From Nitrosomonadales bacterium (GTDB lineage Bacteria > Pseudomonadota > Gammaproteobacteria > Burkholderiales > SG8-41): a stretch of 8,830 nucleotides of DNA. Every line of letters starts with the position of its first letter. Position 1 is the stretch's first letter. A program made the translations under genes and the position numbers. Below are positions 1 to 6,394 of the stretch, one piece after another. The notes beneath the pieces were generated by a model, which ran no database searches, was not told the DNA's origin, and saw nothing but the letters and a program-made list of their open reading frames with translations. The stretch spans positions 1 through 8,830 of the forward strand of contig VFLF01000101.1 in the NCBI GenBank assembly GCA_009885185.1, read 5' to 3'.

Positions 1-81
1 GTAGGCGGTCTGCGCCCAGCCCGCGCCGGACAGTGCAAACAGCGTGGCGGCGATCAGGGTGCGACAAACATTGCGGGACAT
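1..81 (-). CDS. Secreted protein, N-terminal fragment (possible Bug-type receptor)
   Basis: Only the first 27 codons are in the window; the gene continues past position 1. The start ATG is at 81-79 on the minus strand, with a GGAG ribosome binding site eight bases upstream (in CCACTCATGGAGAAACTGTA). The peptide has an Arg-containing start (MSRNVCR), a hydrophobic stretch (TLIAATLFALSGA) and a likely signal peptidase site after GWA, before QTAY, so the product is exported. Many Bug/TctC receptors begin their mature part with a short Gln/Thr/Tyr-Pro segment, and two such receptors lie further along this window, so a third is a reasonable guess. The mature domain is not visible, so the family is inference. 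It is transcribed divergently from the enolase-superfamily gene at 216, across a 134-nt spacer. Confidence 0.6.
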   Translation of the reverse strand, partial: MSRNVCRTLIAATLFALSGAGWAQTAY

Positions 82-201
82 TACAGTTTCTCCATGAGTG
101 GCGGCGGAGTGTACTGTAAAATTGTTGTGGCTGATTCCCTCCTTGTGCAAAGGCGTTGGCTGCTTGCGCCGCGCCGTTTCCCCCGCCCTGATTGAATACC
201 C

Positions 202-205
202 GAGG
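202..205 (+). promoter_or_regulatory. Ribosome binding site for the enolase-superfamily gene
   Basis: GAGG lies ten bases before the ATG at 216. It decides between this ATG and an in-frame TTG at 192. No convincing -35/-10 pair was found in the 134-nt divergent spacer (82-215). Confidence 0.55.
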
Positions 206-215
206 TTCGCTCCTG

Positions 216-1313
216 ATGAAAATCACCCAAATCGAAACCATCGTCGTCAACACGCCGATCCTCATCGCGGGCAAGATCGCGCCCAAGGCGAGCGGCTTGC
301 CGCGCACCAGCATCAACACGCTGATGGTGCGCGTGGACACCGACGAAGGCATCAGCGGCTGGGGCGAAGGTTTTGGCCACCGCATTTACGCCGCGACCAA
401 GGCGGTGATCGACGATATCCTCACGCCGCTGTGCATCGGGCGCGACGCCACCAACATCACCACGCTGGTGGATGACCTGCAACGCAGCGTGTCCGGCTCC
501 GGGCGCAATGGGCCAGCGATGTATGCGCTCTCCGCCATCGACATTGCGCTATGGGATATTGCCGGCAAGGCCGCCGGGTTGCCGCTGTATCGTTTACTCG
601 GCGGCTCGCCGCGCAAGGAGCTGCCTGCGTATGCCAGCCTGCTGCGTTACGGCGACGCGAAAGAAATCGCGATGTACACCGAGCGCGCCATGAAGCGCGG
701 CTACAAGCATTTGAAATTGCATGAGGTCACCGAAGCGCCGGTGAAAGCTGCGCGCAAAGTTGCCGGGCCGGACATTCCCATCATGATCGACTGCAACTGC
801 CCGTGGACGGTGGATCAGGCGATCCACATGGCCGAGGTGCTCGCGCCGTATAACCCGAAGTGGCTCGAAGAGCCTGTGTGGCCGCCGGAAGACCATCGCG
901 GCTTGTCGAAGGTGCAGGACGTGGGCGGTATTGCCACAGCCGCCGGTGAAAACGCCATGCTGCACGATTTTTTGAGCATGTTCGAGAATGATGCGATCAC
1001 CTACGCGCAGCCCAGCGTCGCCAAAGTCGGCGGCGTGACGATGATGCGCAAGGTGATGACGCTGGCGGAAACCTTTGGCGTGAACGTGGTGCCGCACTCG
1101 GCGTATTTCGGCCCGGGGTTGATTGCCTCGATGCACTGCATCGCCGCCATGGCCGCCGACAGCGTAGTGGAGCGCTTCGACTGCGATTTTAAAGAGACGC
1201 CGATGGGCGACTGGATCAATCCGAAGAAAAACGGCTGCTATGATTTGCCACAGGGGCCGGGGCTGGGGGTAGATCCTGATTTGAAATTGATTAAGAAATT
1301 GCGTATTGCGTAA
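216..1313 (+). CDS. Mandelate racemase/muconate lactonizing enzyme family protein (enolase superfamily)
   Basis: The 365-residue product has the usual length and two-domain order of the family: an N-terminal capping domain (about 1-125, including the GWGE motif near 48-51 and ALWDIAGKAAG at 111-121) and a (beta/alpha)7-beta barrel. Mg2+ ligands are visible as D192 (IDCN), E218 (WLEEP) and E245 (AAGEN), so it should form and stabilise an enolate from a carboxylate substrate, as sugar-acid dehydratases, racemases and cycloisomerases do. Two positions are odd: the second Lys of the KxK motif is His (K167-L-H169), and the Asp of the His-Asp dyad is Ser (QPS, S267), while the dyad His remains (VVPH, H294) along with E319. 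The reaction therefore cannot be copied from a characterised member. The ATG at 216 is chosen because GAGG at 202-205 lies ten bases upstream; an in-frame TTG at 192 has no such site and would place the GAGG inside the gene. Confidence 0.9.
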   Translation: MKITQIETIVVNTPILIAGKIAPKASGLPRTSINTLMVRVDTDEGISGWGEGFGHRIYAATKAVIDDILTPLCIGRDATNITTLVDDLQRSVSGSGRNGPAMYALSAIDIALWDIAGKAAGLPLYRLLGGSPRKELPAYASLLRYGDAKEIAMYTERAMKRGYKHLKLHEVTEAPVKAARKVAGPDIPIMIDCNCPWTVDQAIHMAEVLAPYNPKWLEEPVWPPEDHRGLSKVQDVGGIATAAGENAMLHDFLSMFENDAITYAQPSVAKVGGVTMMRKVMTLAETFGVNVVPHSAYFGPGLIASMHCIAAMAADSVVERFDCDFKETPMGDWINPKKNGCYDLPQGPGLGVDPDLKLIKKLRIA

Positions 1314-1338
1314 ACAATCAAACCAAAACAGGCTGTTC

Positions 1339-1469
1339 AGCTACAGAGAACACCGAGGACACAGAGAGATATCAATAGGTTGCCAGCGTCAGGCATTTCA
1401 CCTTTTGGATAGAACCCGCGAACGGCGAATGTCGAATTTTCCTCTGTGAACTCTGTGTTCTCTGTGGCT
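1339..1469. repeat. Inverted-repeat element with ACAGAGAACAC-type arms
   Basis: The arms at 1339-1366 and 1442-1469 are reverse complements at 24 of 28 positions and share the core ACAGAGAACAC. About 75 nt of otherwise featureless sequence lies between them. Short runs of this CACAGAG type are, to my recollection, scattered between genes in several proteobacteria, which suggests a small non-coding repeat (MITE- or REP-like). No open reading frame is convincing inside it. The right arm ends 17 bases before the ribosome binding site of the hydrolase gene, so if transcribed the element would form a long hairpin in the leader or between the two genes. Confidence 0.65.
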
Positions 1470-1486
1470 AAATGCATTTTTTTACT

Positions 1487-1490
1487 GGAG
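1487..1490 (+). promoter_or_regulatory. Ribosome binding site for the alpha/beta hydrolase gene
   Basis: GGAG lies six bases before the ATG at 1497. It supports this start over an in-frame start near 1446, which would translate part of the upstream inverted repeat arm. Confidence 0.6.
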
Positions 1491-1496
1491 ACCCTC

Positions 1497-2672
1497 ATGA
1501 ACGCCCCCGAAACCCGATCCGATTCTCACTTTCAATATTTCCCCGGCAACTATCGCTGGTCCGCCGAGATGCTGGTGGTGCTGTCCACCGCGCCGTTCGG
1601 CGGTTCGGAGGTGTCCGAAGTCATGCGTATCGGCAGCCGCCTGCAAAGCAAAGTCGGCGACGACGAAGCGTGGTTCGACGAATGGGTAAAGGGCGCGGAC
1701 CTGCGCATGCACACCGCGCAGGCTGCCGAGGCCGCAGGCCACATATTCACCGCTGCGCAAAATTATTTGCGCGCGTGCTTTTATTACCAGATCGGCGATC
1801 ACTCGCGCCAGCCGAAAGACGCCATCGCGATGGCGGCGTATAAAAAGTCGCTGGAGTGCTTTCGCAAATTCGCCGCGCTGACCGACCGTCCGAAAATCGA
1901 AGTCGTCGAGCTGCCGTCGAAGCACGGCGCGTTCGCTGCGTATTACATTCACGCCGAAAACGCGAAAGGCAAACGCGCGCCGTGCGTGGTGCGCTTCGGC
2001 GGCTTTGATACGCAAAAAGAAATTCAATATCTGCGCGGCGTGCCTGACTTGGTGCGGCGCGGTTTTTCGTGTCTGCTGGTGGATGGGCCGGGGCAAGGCG
2101 AGGCAATTCGGTTTCGCGGCATGCATATGCGTTACGACTTTGATATCGCCGGCACCGCGGCACTCGATTACCTCGAAACACGCGACGACGTGGACATGAA
2201 GCGCGTGGCCATCCTCGCCATGAGTCTCGGCGGTTATTACGCGCCGCGTTGCGCCGCGATGGACAGCCGTTTCAGCGCTTGCATCGCGTGGGGGCCGATC
2301 TGGGATTACCACGCCACGTGGGTCAAGCGCCTGGAAAAAATCAAAGAGGCCGCGCTGCCGGTACCGGCGGAACACTTGCTGTGGGCCTGCGGCGTCGAGA
2401 CTTACGACGAGGCGCTGAAAAAACTCGAGGGCTTCAAAAGCGGCGATGTCGCCGGCAAAGTCACCGTGCCGTTTTTGCTGTTGCACGGCGCGGAAGACGC
2501 GCAGGTGTCTCGCGCGGATGCGGACAAGCTGTTCAACGCCATCGCGTGCAAAGACAAAACCATGCGCGTGTTCACCGCTGAAGAAGGCGGCGCGCAGCAT
2601 TGTCAGCGCGATTATCTGACGCTGGCGTGCGATACGGTGGCGGATTGGCTGGAAGATCGGTTTAATAAATAG
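1497..2672 (+). CDS. Alpha/beta hydrolase, dihydropseudooxynicotine hydrolase/FrsA-like
   Basis: The 391-residue protein has a mostly helical N-terminal part (about 1-130, with aromatic-rich helices such as NYLRACFYYQIG at 89-100) before an alpha/beta hydrolase core. This is the plan of 2,6-dihydroxypseudooxynicotine hydrolase and related C-C or ester hydrolases. The likely catalytic triad is S243 in AMSLGG (the first Gly of GxSxG is Ala), D334 in HGAEDAQV and H368 in GGAQHCQ. The RFGGFD loop (166-171) and E175 sit where that family places its oxyanion loop and an extra catalytic Glu. There is no signal peptide, so it is probably cytosolic. The substrate is unknown; placement next to carboxylate-catabolism genes suggests hydrolysis of a C-C, ester or amide bond in a catabolic intermediate (inference). 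It lies 183 nt after the enolase-superfamily gene, with a repeat between them. Confidence 0.85.
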   Translation: MNAPETRSDSHFQYFPGNYRWSAEMLVVLSTAPFGGSEVSEVMRIGSRLQSKVGDDEAWFDEWVKGADLRMHTAQAAEAAGHIFTAAQNYLRACFYYQIGDHSRQPKDAIAMAAYKKSLECFRKFAALTDRPKIEVVELPSKHGAFAAYYIHAENAKGKRAPCVVRFGGFDTQKEIQYLRGVPDLVRRGFSCLLVDGPGQGEAIRFRGMHMRYDFDIAGTAALDYLETRDDVDMKRVAILAMSLGGYYAPRCAAMDSRFSACIAWGPIWDYHATWVKRLEKIKEAALPVPAEHLLWACGVETYDEALKKLEGFKSGDVAGKVTVPFLLLHGAEDAQVSRADADKLFNAIACKDKTMRVFTAEEGGAQHCQRDYLTLACDTVADWLEDRFNK

Positions 2673-2716
2673 TTGTTTAAAAAAAAATAGTTACAATATC
2701 CTCACATCAACAACAC

Positions 2717-2797
2717 CGTCATTCCCGCGAAAGCGGGAATCCATACGATGCCTCATACGGCACAGTGTTATGGATTCCCGCCTTCGCGGGAATGACG
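2717..2797. repeat. Inverted pair of dRS3-like repeats (NIME-like element)
   Basis: The 29-nt arms at 2717-2745 and 2769-2797 are reverse complements with one mismatch, separated by 23 nt. Each arm holds its own perfect 8-bp hairpin: 2721-2740 with loop GAAA and 2774-2793 with loop CTTC. Both 20-mers fit ATTCCC-N8-GGGAAT, the consensus known for Neisseria dRS3 repeats. This class is non-coding; a minus-strand reading frame through it gives the familiar spurious RRRES...RFRGND peptide. It lies between the hydrolase stop and the dehydratase start. A run of six T at 2805-2810 follows eight bases after the right arm, so some transcription attenuation is possible, but it is not a standard terminator. 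Confidence 0.85.
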
Positions 2798-2829
2798 TGG
2801 CGAGTTTTTTACTCACGGCATAGGCCCCC

Positions 2830-4374
2830 ATGATCGAAATCAAAGAGAAATCCGTCGCCGGCCAAACCATCCGTCTGCACGATTCCGACAACGTGGTGAT
2901 CGCGCGCGTTGATCTTCCGCTCGGCGCAAAAATCGAAGGTGGTCTCACCTGTCGCGGGCAAGTGCAGGCGGGTCACAAAGTCGCCTCGCGCGCGATCCGC
3001 GAAGGCGAGCCGATACTGAAATACAACGTGGTGATCGGCTTCGCGTCAGTGGATATTCCCGCCGGCAGCTACGTGCATGCACACAATATGCAGTTTCGCG
3101 AATTTGACCGCGACTACGCTTATGCCGAGGAATTCAAACCCGTGCAGATGGTGCCCGAAGCGGAACGAGCGAGTTTCATGGGCATCGTGCGCGCCAACGG
3201 GCAGGTGGCGACGCGCAACTTTGTCGGCATCTTGTCCACGGTGAATTGTTCCGCCACCGTCGCGCACAAGATCGCTGAATACTTTACACCGGAGCGGCTG
3301 GCGGAGTATCCCAACATCGACGGCGTCGCGGCCTTTTCGCACGACACCGGCTGCGGCATGGAAATGACTGGCGAGCCGATGAATCTGTTGCGGCGGACCA
3401 TGGCGGGTTACGCGCGCCACGCCAATCTGGCCGGATCGATGATCGTGGGCCTAGGTTGCGAACGCAACCAGATCAAGGGTCTGATGAAGGAACAACAGCT
3501 CGACGCCGGCGACCGCTTGCATCTGTTCACCATGCAGGACACCGGCGGCACGCGCAAAACCATCGAGGCCGGTATCGCAGCGGTGAAAGAAATGCTGCCC
3601 GAAGCCAACAAGGTAAAGCGCACGCGCGTATCGGCAAGCCATCTGATGATCGGCCTGCAATGCGGCGGCTCGGACGGCTTTTCGTCGATCACCGCCAACC
3701 CGGCGCTGGGGGCGGCGATGGATATCCTCACGCAGCACGGCGGCACGGCGATATTGTCTGAAACGCCCGAAATCTACGGCGTCGAACACACGCTCACGCG
3801 CCGCGCGCGCAATCGCGAAGTCGGCGAAAAACTGATCGAGCGCATCCGCTGGTGGAAAGATGTGTACACCGTGGGCCGCGACACGCAGATCAACGGCGTG
3901 GTCAGCCCCGGCAACCAGCACGGCGGCCTAGCGAACATCCTCGAAAAATCACTCGGGTCCTCGATGAAAGGCGGCACCGGCCCGCTGATGGAGGTGTACC
4001 GCTATGCCGAGCCGGTGACGCAAAACGGCTTTGTCTTCATGGACACGCCCGGCTTCGACCCCTGCTCCGCCACCGGCCAGATCGCTGGCGGCGCCAACAT
4101 GATTATGTTCACCACCGGCCGCGGCTCGATGTTCGGCGCGAAACCCGTGCCGTCGGTCAAGCTCGCCACCAACACGCCGATGTTCCGCAAGCTCGAAGAA
4201 GACATGGACATCAATTGCGGCGAAATCCTCGACGGCACCTCCACCTTGCGCGAAATGGGGCAAAAGATATTTGAACTCATGCTGCGCACGGCGTCGGGCG
4301 ACAAGACCAAAAGCGAGCTGTTGGGGCTGGGCGATCATGAGTTTGTGCCTTGGAATATTGGGGTGGTGGGGTAA
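2830..4374 (+). CDS. UxaA/GarD family sugar-acid dehydratase (altronate dehydratase-like)
   Basis: The 514-residue protein is full length for the family (UxaA about 495, GarD about 523 residues). An N-terminal SAF-type domain (about 1-95) is seen as HDSDNVVIARVDLPLG, AGHKVASRAIREGEPILKY and IPAGSYVHAHN (H83, H85). A linker leads to the catalytic part, with HDTGCGM (171-177), VGLGCE (206-211), GGSDGFSSITANPA (279-292), ETPEIYG (311-317), MDTPGFDP (404-411), GGANMI (420-425), TTGRGS (428-433) and NCGEILDG (462-469). Family members dehydrate altronate or galactarate to 2-keto-3-deoxy acids using Fe2+, in the cytosol. Which substrate is used here cannot be read off. The ribosome binding site is weak (AGG at 2822-2824), which leaves the start slightly open, although the ATG at 2830 gives the expected N-terminus. 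Context with another enolase-forming enzyme and carboxylate receptors supports sugar-acid catabolism. Confidence 0.9.
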   Translation: MIEIKEKSVAGQTIRLHDSDNVVIARVDLPLGAKIEGGLTCRGQVQAGHKVASRAIREGEPILKYNVVIGFASVDIPAGSYVHAHNMQFREFDRDYAYAEEFKPVQMVPEAERASFMGIVRANGQVATRNFVGILSTVNCSATVAHKIAEYFTPERLAEYPNIDGVAAFSHDTGCGMEMTGEPMNLLRRTMAGYARHANLAGSMIVGLGCERNQIKGLMKEQQLDAGDRLHLFTMQDTGGTRKTIEAGIAAVKEMLPEANKVKRTRVSASHLMIGLQCGGSDGFSSITANPALGAAMDILTQHGGTAILSETPEIYGVEHTLTRRARNREVGEKLIERIRWWKDVYTVGRDTQINGVVSPGNQHGGLANILEKSLGSSMKGGTGPLMEVYRYAEPVTQNGFVFMDTPGFDPCSATGQIAGGANMIMFTTGRGSMFGAKPVPSVKLATNTPMFRKLEEDMDINCGEILDGTSTLREMGQKIFELMLRTASGDKTKSELLGLGDHEFVPWNIGVVG

Positions 4375-4412
4375 CAAGGGGTACATTTTGGAAGAATGTG
4401 AAAATAAGGTTT

Positions 4413-4544
4413 CGCGCAGCGCTGCTCAGAACACTCCCCTGAGAGCCGCCGAGCAGCGCAGCGGAAACTGGAGGGGTCGGCGAGGACTGTCTGAGTCCTC
4501 GCGGGGGTATTGCGAGGGCGAGTTCCGCAGCCGCCAGTTTTCGC
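4413..4544. repeat. Nested palindromic region, non-coding
   Basis: This is part of the roughly 300-nt gene-free stretch after the dehydratase. Three inverted repeats are visible: 4415-4427 with 4451-4463 (12 of 13 paired); 4461-4474 with 4531-4544 (12 of 14 paired); and, nested in the second, a perfect 8-bp hairpin at 4481-4501 with loop GTCTG. A reading frame runs through the region, but its translation is low-complexity Arg/Ser/Gly-rich sequence typical of repeats, so I do not call a gene. It may be a mobile or REP-like element or a structured transcript. Confidence 0.5.
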
Positions 4545-4554
4545 GAACAGCGCA

Positions 4555-4646
4555 GGGCAGCCCGAAGGGCCGGCGAACCGGGGGCCGCCTTCTATTGGTT
4601 ACTTTTCTTGGCGGAGCAAGAAAAGTGACCAGCCGCCGGGCTGCCC
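4555..4646. repeat. Palindromic repeat with long TTACTTTTCTTG hairpin
   Basis: The centre (4597-4630) is a 14-bp stem, GGTTACTTTTCTTG against CAAGAAAAGTGACC, with a six-base loop GCGGAG and one G-U pair. An outer perfect 10-bp inverted repeat, GGGCAGCCCG (4555-4564) with CGGGCTGCCC (4637-4646), encloses it. Sequences with this TTACTTTTCTT...AAGAAAAGT core are, from memory, frequent between genes in beta- and gammaproteobacteria, so it is probably a dispersed repeat. It could also slow transcription leaving the dehydratase gene. No protein is supported. Confidence 0.6.
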
Positions 4647-4671
4647 CCGGCGAACTTGAAGTTCAGTGCGC

Positions 4672-5721
4672 ATGTTGAGCCATCAGAGCGTCCATGCCCC
4701 CTCCCCAACCCTCCCCCGCGCAAACTACGCGCAAGGGAGGGAGACGGAGCCGCTGCGTTTCGCCAAATGGCTACTTTTCATAGTAGCGATTTGCTGTGTC
4801 ACACCCCTCCACGCCCAACCCTGGAAACCCACCCGCAACATCGAAATCACCGTCTCCTCCGGCGCGGGCGGCGCTGCTGACCGCGAAGCGCGCGAATTGC
4901 AGCGACACCTGCAAACGCTGCCCGGCATGCCGCCGATCACGGTGAACAACCGCCCCGGTGGCGGCGGCGCGATTGCGTGGACATCGCTGAATCAACATCA
5001 GGGCGACGCGCACTGGCTCGCCACCATGAACGTGGCGCTGCTCACCAACCACATCATCGGCGCTTCACCGCTGCGCTATCAGGATCTCACCCCGCTGGCG
5101 ATTTTGATGCGCGAGTACATCGCGGTGTGGACGCACGCCGCGTCGCCGATCAAATCGGTGAAGGATCTGATCGCGCGATTGAAAGCGAATCCCTCGTCGG
5201 TCAGCTTCGGTCTGTCGCCTGCGCTCGGCAATCAGAATCACATCGTGCTCGGCATGCTGGCAAGAGCGGCAGGTGTCGATCCGAAATCGCTGAAAATCGT
5301 CGTTTACGCCGGCGGCGCGGGTGTCACCGCGGCGCTCGGCGGGCACGTTGATGCGTGGGTCGGCACGCTCGGCGGCGCGATACCACTGGCGCACGCGGGC
5401 AAGGTCAACGTGATGGGTGTCAGCGCCGACAAACGCCAGCAGGGCAAGGCCCTCGCTCTGCCGACTTTCCGCGAGCAGGGCATCGACGCGGTGTACGCTG
5501 CCTATCGCGGCATCATCGGCCCCGGCGGGCTGTCGGCGGCGCAGATCGCCTACTGGGATGCGACATTTTCCAAAGTGGTCAGCAGCGCGCAATGGAAAGC
5601 CGCCGCGCTCGAACACGCCTGGGAAGTGGATTACAAAAACAGCGTGGAGACGCGCCGCTTTCTCGATGCCGAATATCCGGTGTTGCGCAAAACGCTGGCG
5701 GAACTGGGCGTCACCCGATAA
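4672..5721 (+). CDS. Tripartite tricarboxylate transporter substrate-binding protein (Bug/TctC family), uncertain start
   Basis: The protein is a periplasmic solute receptor of the Bug/TctC family, which binds small carboxylates for a TctAB-type permease. It shows a secretion signal (KWLLFIVAICCVTPLHA), a mature start QPWKPTRNIEITVSSGAGG, the NNRPGGGGA segment of the ligand site, and later family features (LTPLAILMREY, VKDLIARLKANP, GGHVDAWVG). The start is doubtful. From the ATG at 4672 the product has 349 residues, with about 27 extra ones before the signal peptide that come from a palindromic repeat. A CTG at 4753 would give MRFAKWLLF..., a 322-residue product of normal family length, nine bases after GGGAGGGAG (4735-4743). 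No ATG, GTG or TTG lies in frame between 4678 and the signal core. No TctA/TctB genes are nearby. The gene ends convergently with brnA, 87 nt away. Confidence 0.85.
   Translation: MLSHQSVHAPSPTLPRANYAQGRETEPLRFAKWLLFIVAICCVTPLHAQPWKPTRNIEITVSSGAGGAADREARELQRHLQTLPGMPPITVNNRPGGGGAIAWTSLNQHQGDAHWLATMNVALLTNHIIGASPLRYQDLTPLAILMREYIAVWTHAASPIKSVKDLIARLKANPSSVSFGLSPALGNQNHIVLGMLARAAGVDPKSLKIVVYAGGAGVTAALGGHVDAWVGTLGGAIPLAHAGKVNVMGVSADKRQQGKALALPTFREQGIDAVYAAYRGIIGPGGLSAAQIAYWDATFSKVVSSAQWKAAALEHAWEVDYKNSVETRRFLDAEYPVLRKTLAELGVTR
4709..4741. repeat. CCCTCCC/GGGAGGG hairpin within the 5' end of the receptor gene
   Basis: The arms CCCTCCCCCGCGC (4709-4721) and GCGCAAGGGAGGG (4729-4741) pair at 11 of 13 positions around a 7-nt loop. 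If translation starts at 4672, the hairpin is read as part of a Pro/Arg/Glu-rich N-terminal extension that is not usual for the family. Its right arm also makes a strong Shine-Dalgarno-like run just upstream of the signal peptide coding sequence. Confidence 0.6.
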
Positions 5722-5783
5722 CCGCAAACGGCGCAAGCCACTACGCATTCACCATCGATTTCAGCACGGGCCGCCCGTTGTTG

Positions 5784-5802
5784 CGCGCGCAAAGAGCGCG
5801 CG
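5784..5802. terminator. Hairpin between convergent genes, possible terminator
   Basis: A perfect 7-bp stem, CGCGCGC against GCGCGCG with loop AAAGA, lies 62 bases after the receptor stop and 6 bases after the brnA stop on the opposite strand. Its place between converging genes suits a two-way terminator, but there is no T run on either side, so intrinsic termination would be weak. Confidence 0.35.
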
Positions 5803-5808
5803 GTGTGA

Positions 5809-6012
5809 TTACCCTGCCGCAGCCTGGATCAGTTCGATGTCTTTCTTCAGTAACTGATTGACCAATTGATTAACCGTGGTGCCACGCTGCTTGGCACGCG
5901 TGGCCAGAAAGTCCAGCACTTCGGGGTCCAGGCGCACCGGCGGGATCAGGCGTACATTCGGGCGATAGAATTTGCCGCGTTCGGCATTGCTGAAATCGTA
6001 TTCGTCTTTCAT
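5809..6012 (-). CDS. brnA: BrnA-type antitoxin (CopG/ribbon-helix-helix family)
   Basis: The 67-residue protein begins MKDEYDFSNAERGKFYRP, the conserved opening of antitoxins paired with BrnT-type toxins. It continues with a ribbon-helix-helix DNA-binding region: a strand around LIPPVRLDPEV (22-32), then helices through FLATRAKQRG and TVNQLVNQLLKKDIELI (46-62). BrnA proteins bind and neutralise the BrnT ribonuclease and repress their own promoter. The start ATG at 6012 is preceded by AAGGTGA (6017-6023 on the plus strand), a good ribosome binding site. It follows brnT after 35 nt in the usual toxin-then-antitoxin order. The C-terminal QAAAG tail is short and unremarkable. Confidence 0.88.
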   Translation of the reverse strand: MKDEYDFSNAERGKFYRPNVRLIPPVRLDPEVLDFLATRAKQRGTTVNQLVNQLLKKDIELIQAAAG

Positions 6013-6047
6013 GTTGTCACCTTGAGTGATTGCCGCGGCGCGGCAGG

Positions 6048-6353
6048 TTATCCATTTTCATACTGTACGCGCTCACGCCGGGTGGGCTGTCTTGCGGAAA
6101 TCAGGCGCACCAGCGCTGAATTTTCGCTGGTATTGCTGAACGTATGGACTACCAATAGTATCTGGCCATTGGCTGCCCGTCCGACACTAACCCACCGTTC
6201 CTCATCATCACCATGTTCGTCATCGTGACGTGTCATGGCCAAAGGATCAAGCAAAACGCTCATCGCGTCCGTGAAATCCACGCCGTGTTTGGAAAGATTG
6301 CTCTCGGCCTTGGCGTCGTCCCATTCAAACTCATAATCGATGCGGTCGGTCAT
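6048..6353 (-). CDS. brnT: BrnT-type toxin (DUF497 family ribonuclease)
   Basis: The 101-residue protein carries the BrnT signature: FEWDDAKAESNLSKHGVDF (9-27), a central EERWVSVG (51-58), and the C-terminal LISARQPTRRERVQYE (84-99). Members have a RelE-like fold and cut RNA to halt translation until held by BrnA. The KHG, the ER pair near 52-53 and the SAR...RRER basic patch are all present, so the toxin looks intact. The ATG at 6353 has no clear Shine-Dalgarno sequence, but no better in-frame start is seen. The pair is reversed relative to its neighbours and sits between two Bug receptor genes, which suggests it arrived as a separate module (inference). Confidence 0.9.
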   Translation of the reverse strand: MTDRIDYEFEWDDAKAESNLSKHGVDFTDAMSVLLDPLAMTRHDDEHGDDEERWVSVGRAANGQILLVVHTFSNTSENSALVRLISARQPTRRERVQYENG

Positions 6354-6394
6354 TTGGATGAAATCGCAGCAGATCCGATGTCTGTATTTTGCGT

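Noticed and set aside
81..119. TTACAGT (81-87) and ACTGTAA (113-119) inverted repeat near the divergent start
   Set aside because: Seven paired bases 25 nt apart, overlapping a start codon, can easily arise by chance; no promoter elements line up with it.
1482..2600. Long minus-strand reading frame (372 codons) opposite the alpha/beta hydrolase
   Set aside because: It lies wholly antisense to a well-supported enzyme gene, is Arg/His/Ala-rich as expected from a GC-rich complementary frame, and shows no domain motif.
2774..2810. Right dRS3-like hairpin plus six T as a rho-independent terminator of the hydrolase gene
   Set aside because: The T run begins eight or more bases after the stem, and the hairpin is explained by the dispersed repeat; termination is possible but not supported.
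2691..2948. Small minus-strand protein containing RRRES and RFRGND
   Set aside because: These peptides are the usual spurious translation of the ATTCCC/GGGAAT repeat; the frame also runs into the dehydratase gene.
4271..4678. 135-codon plus-strand reading frame across the intergenic repeats
   Set aside because: It starts inside the dehydratase gene in another frame and then translates palindromic repeats; the product is low-complexity and unlike any family I know.
5065..5748. Minus-strand reading frame (227 codons) opposite the first Bug receptor
   Set aside because: It is antisense to a recognisable receptor and shows no motif, signal or ribosome binding site of its own.
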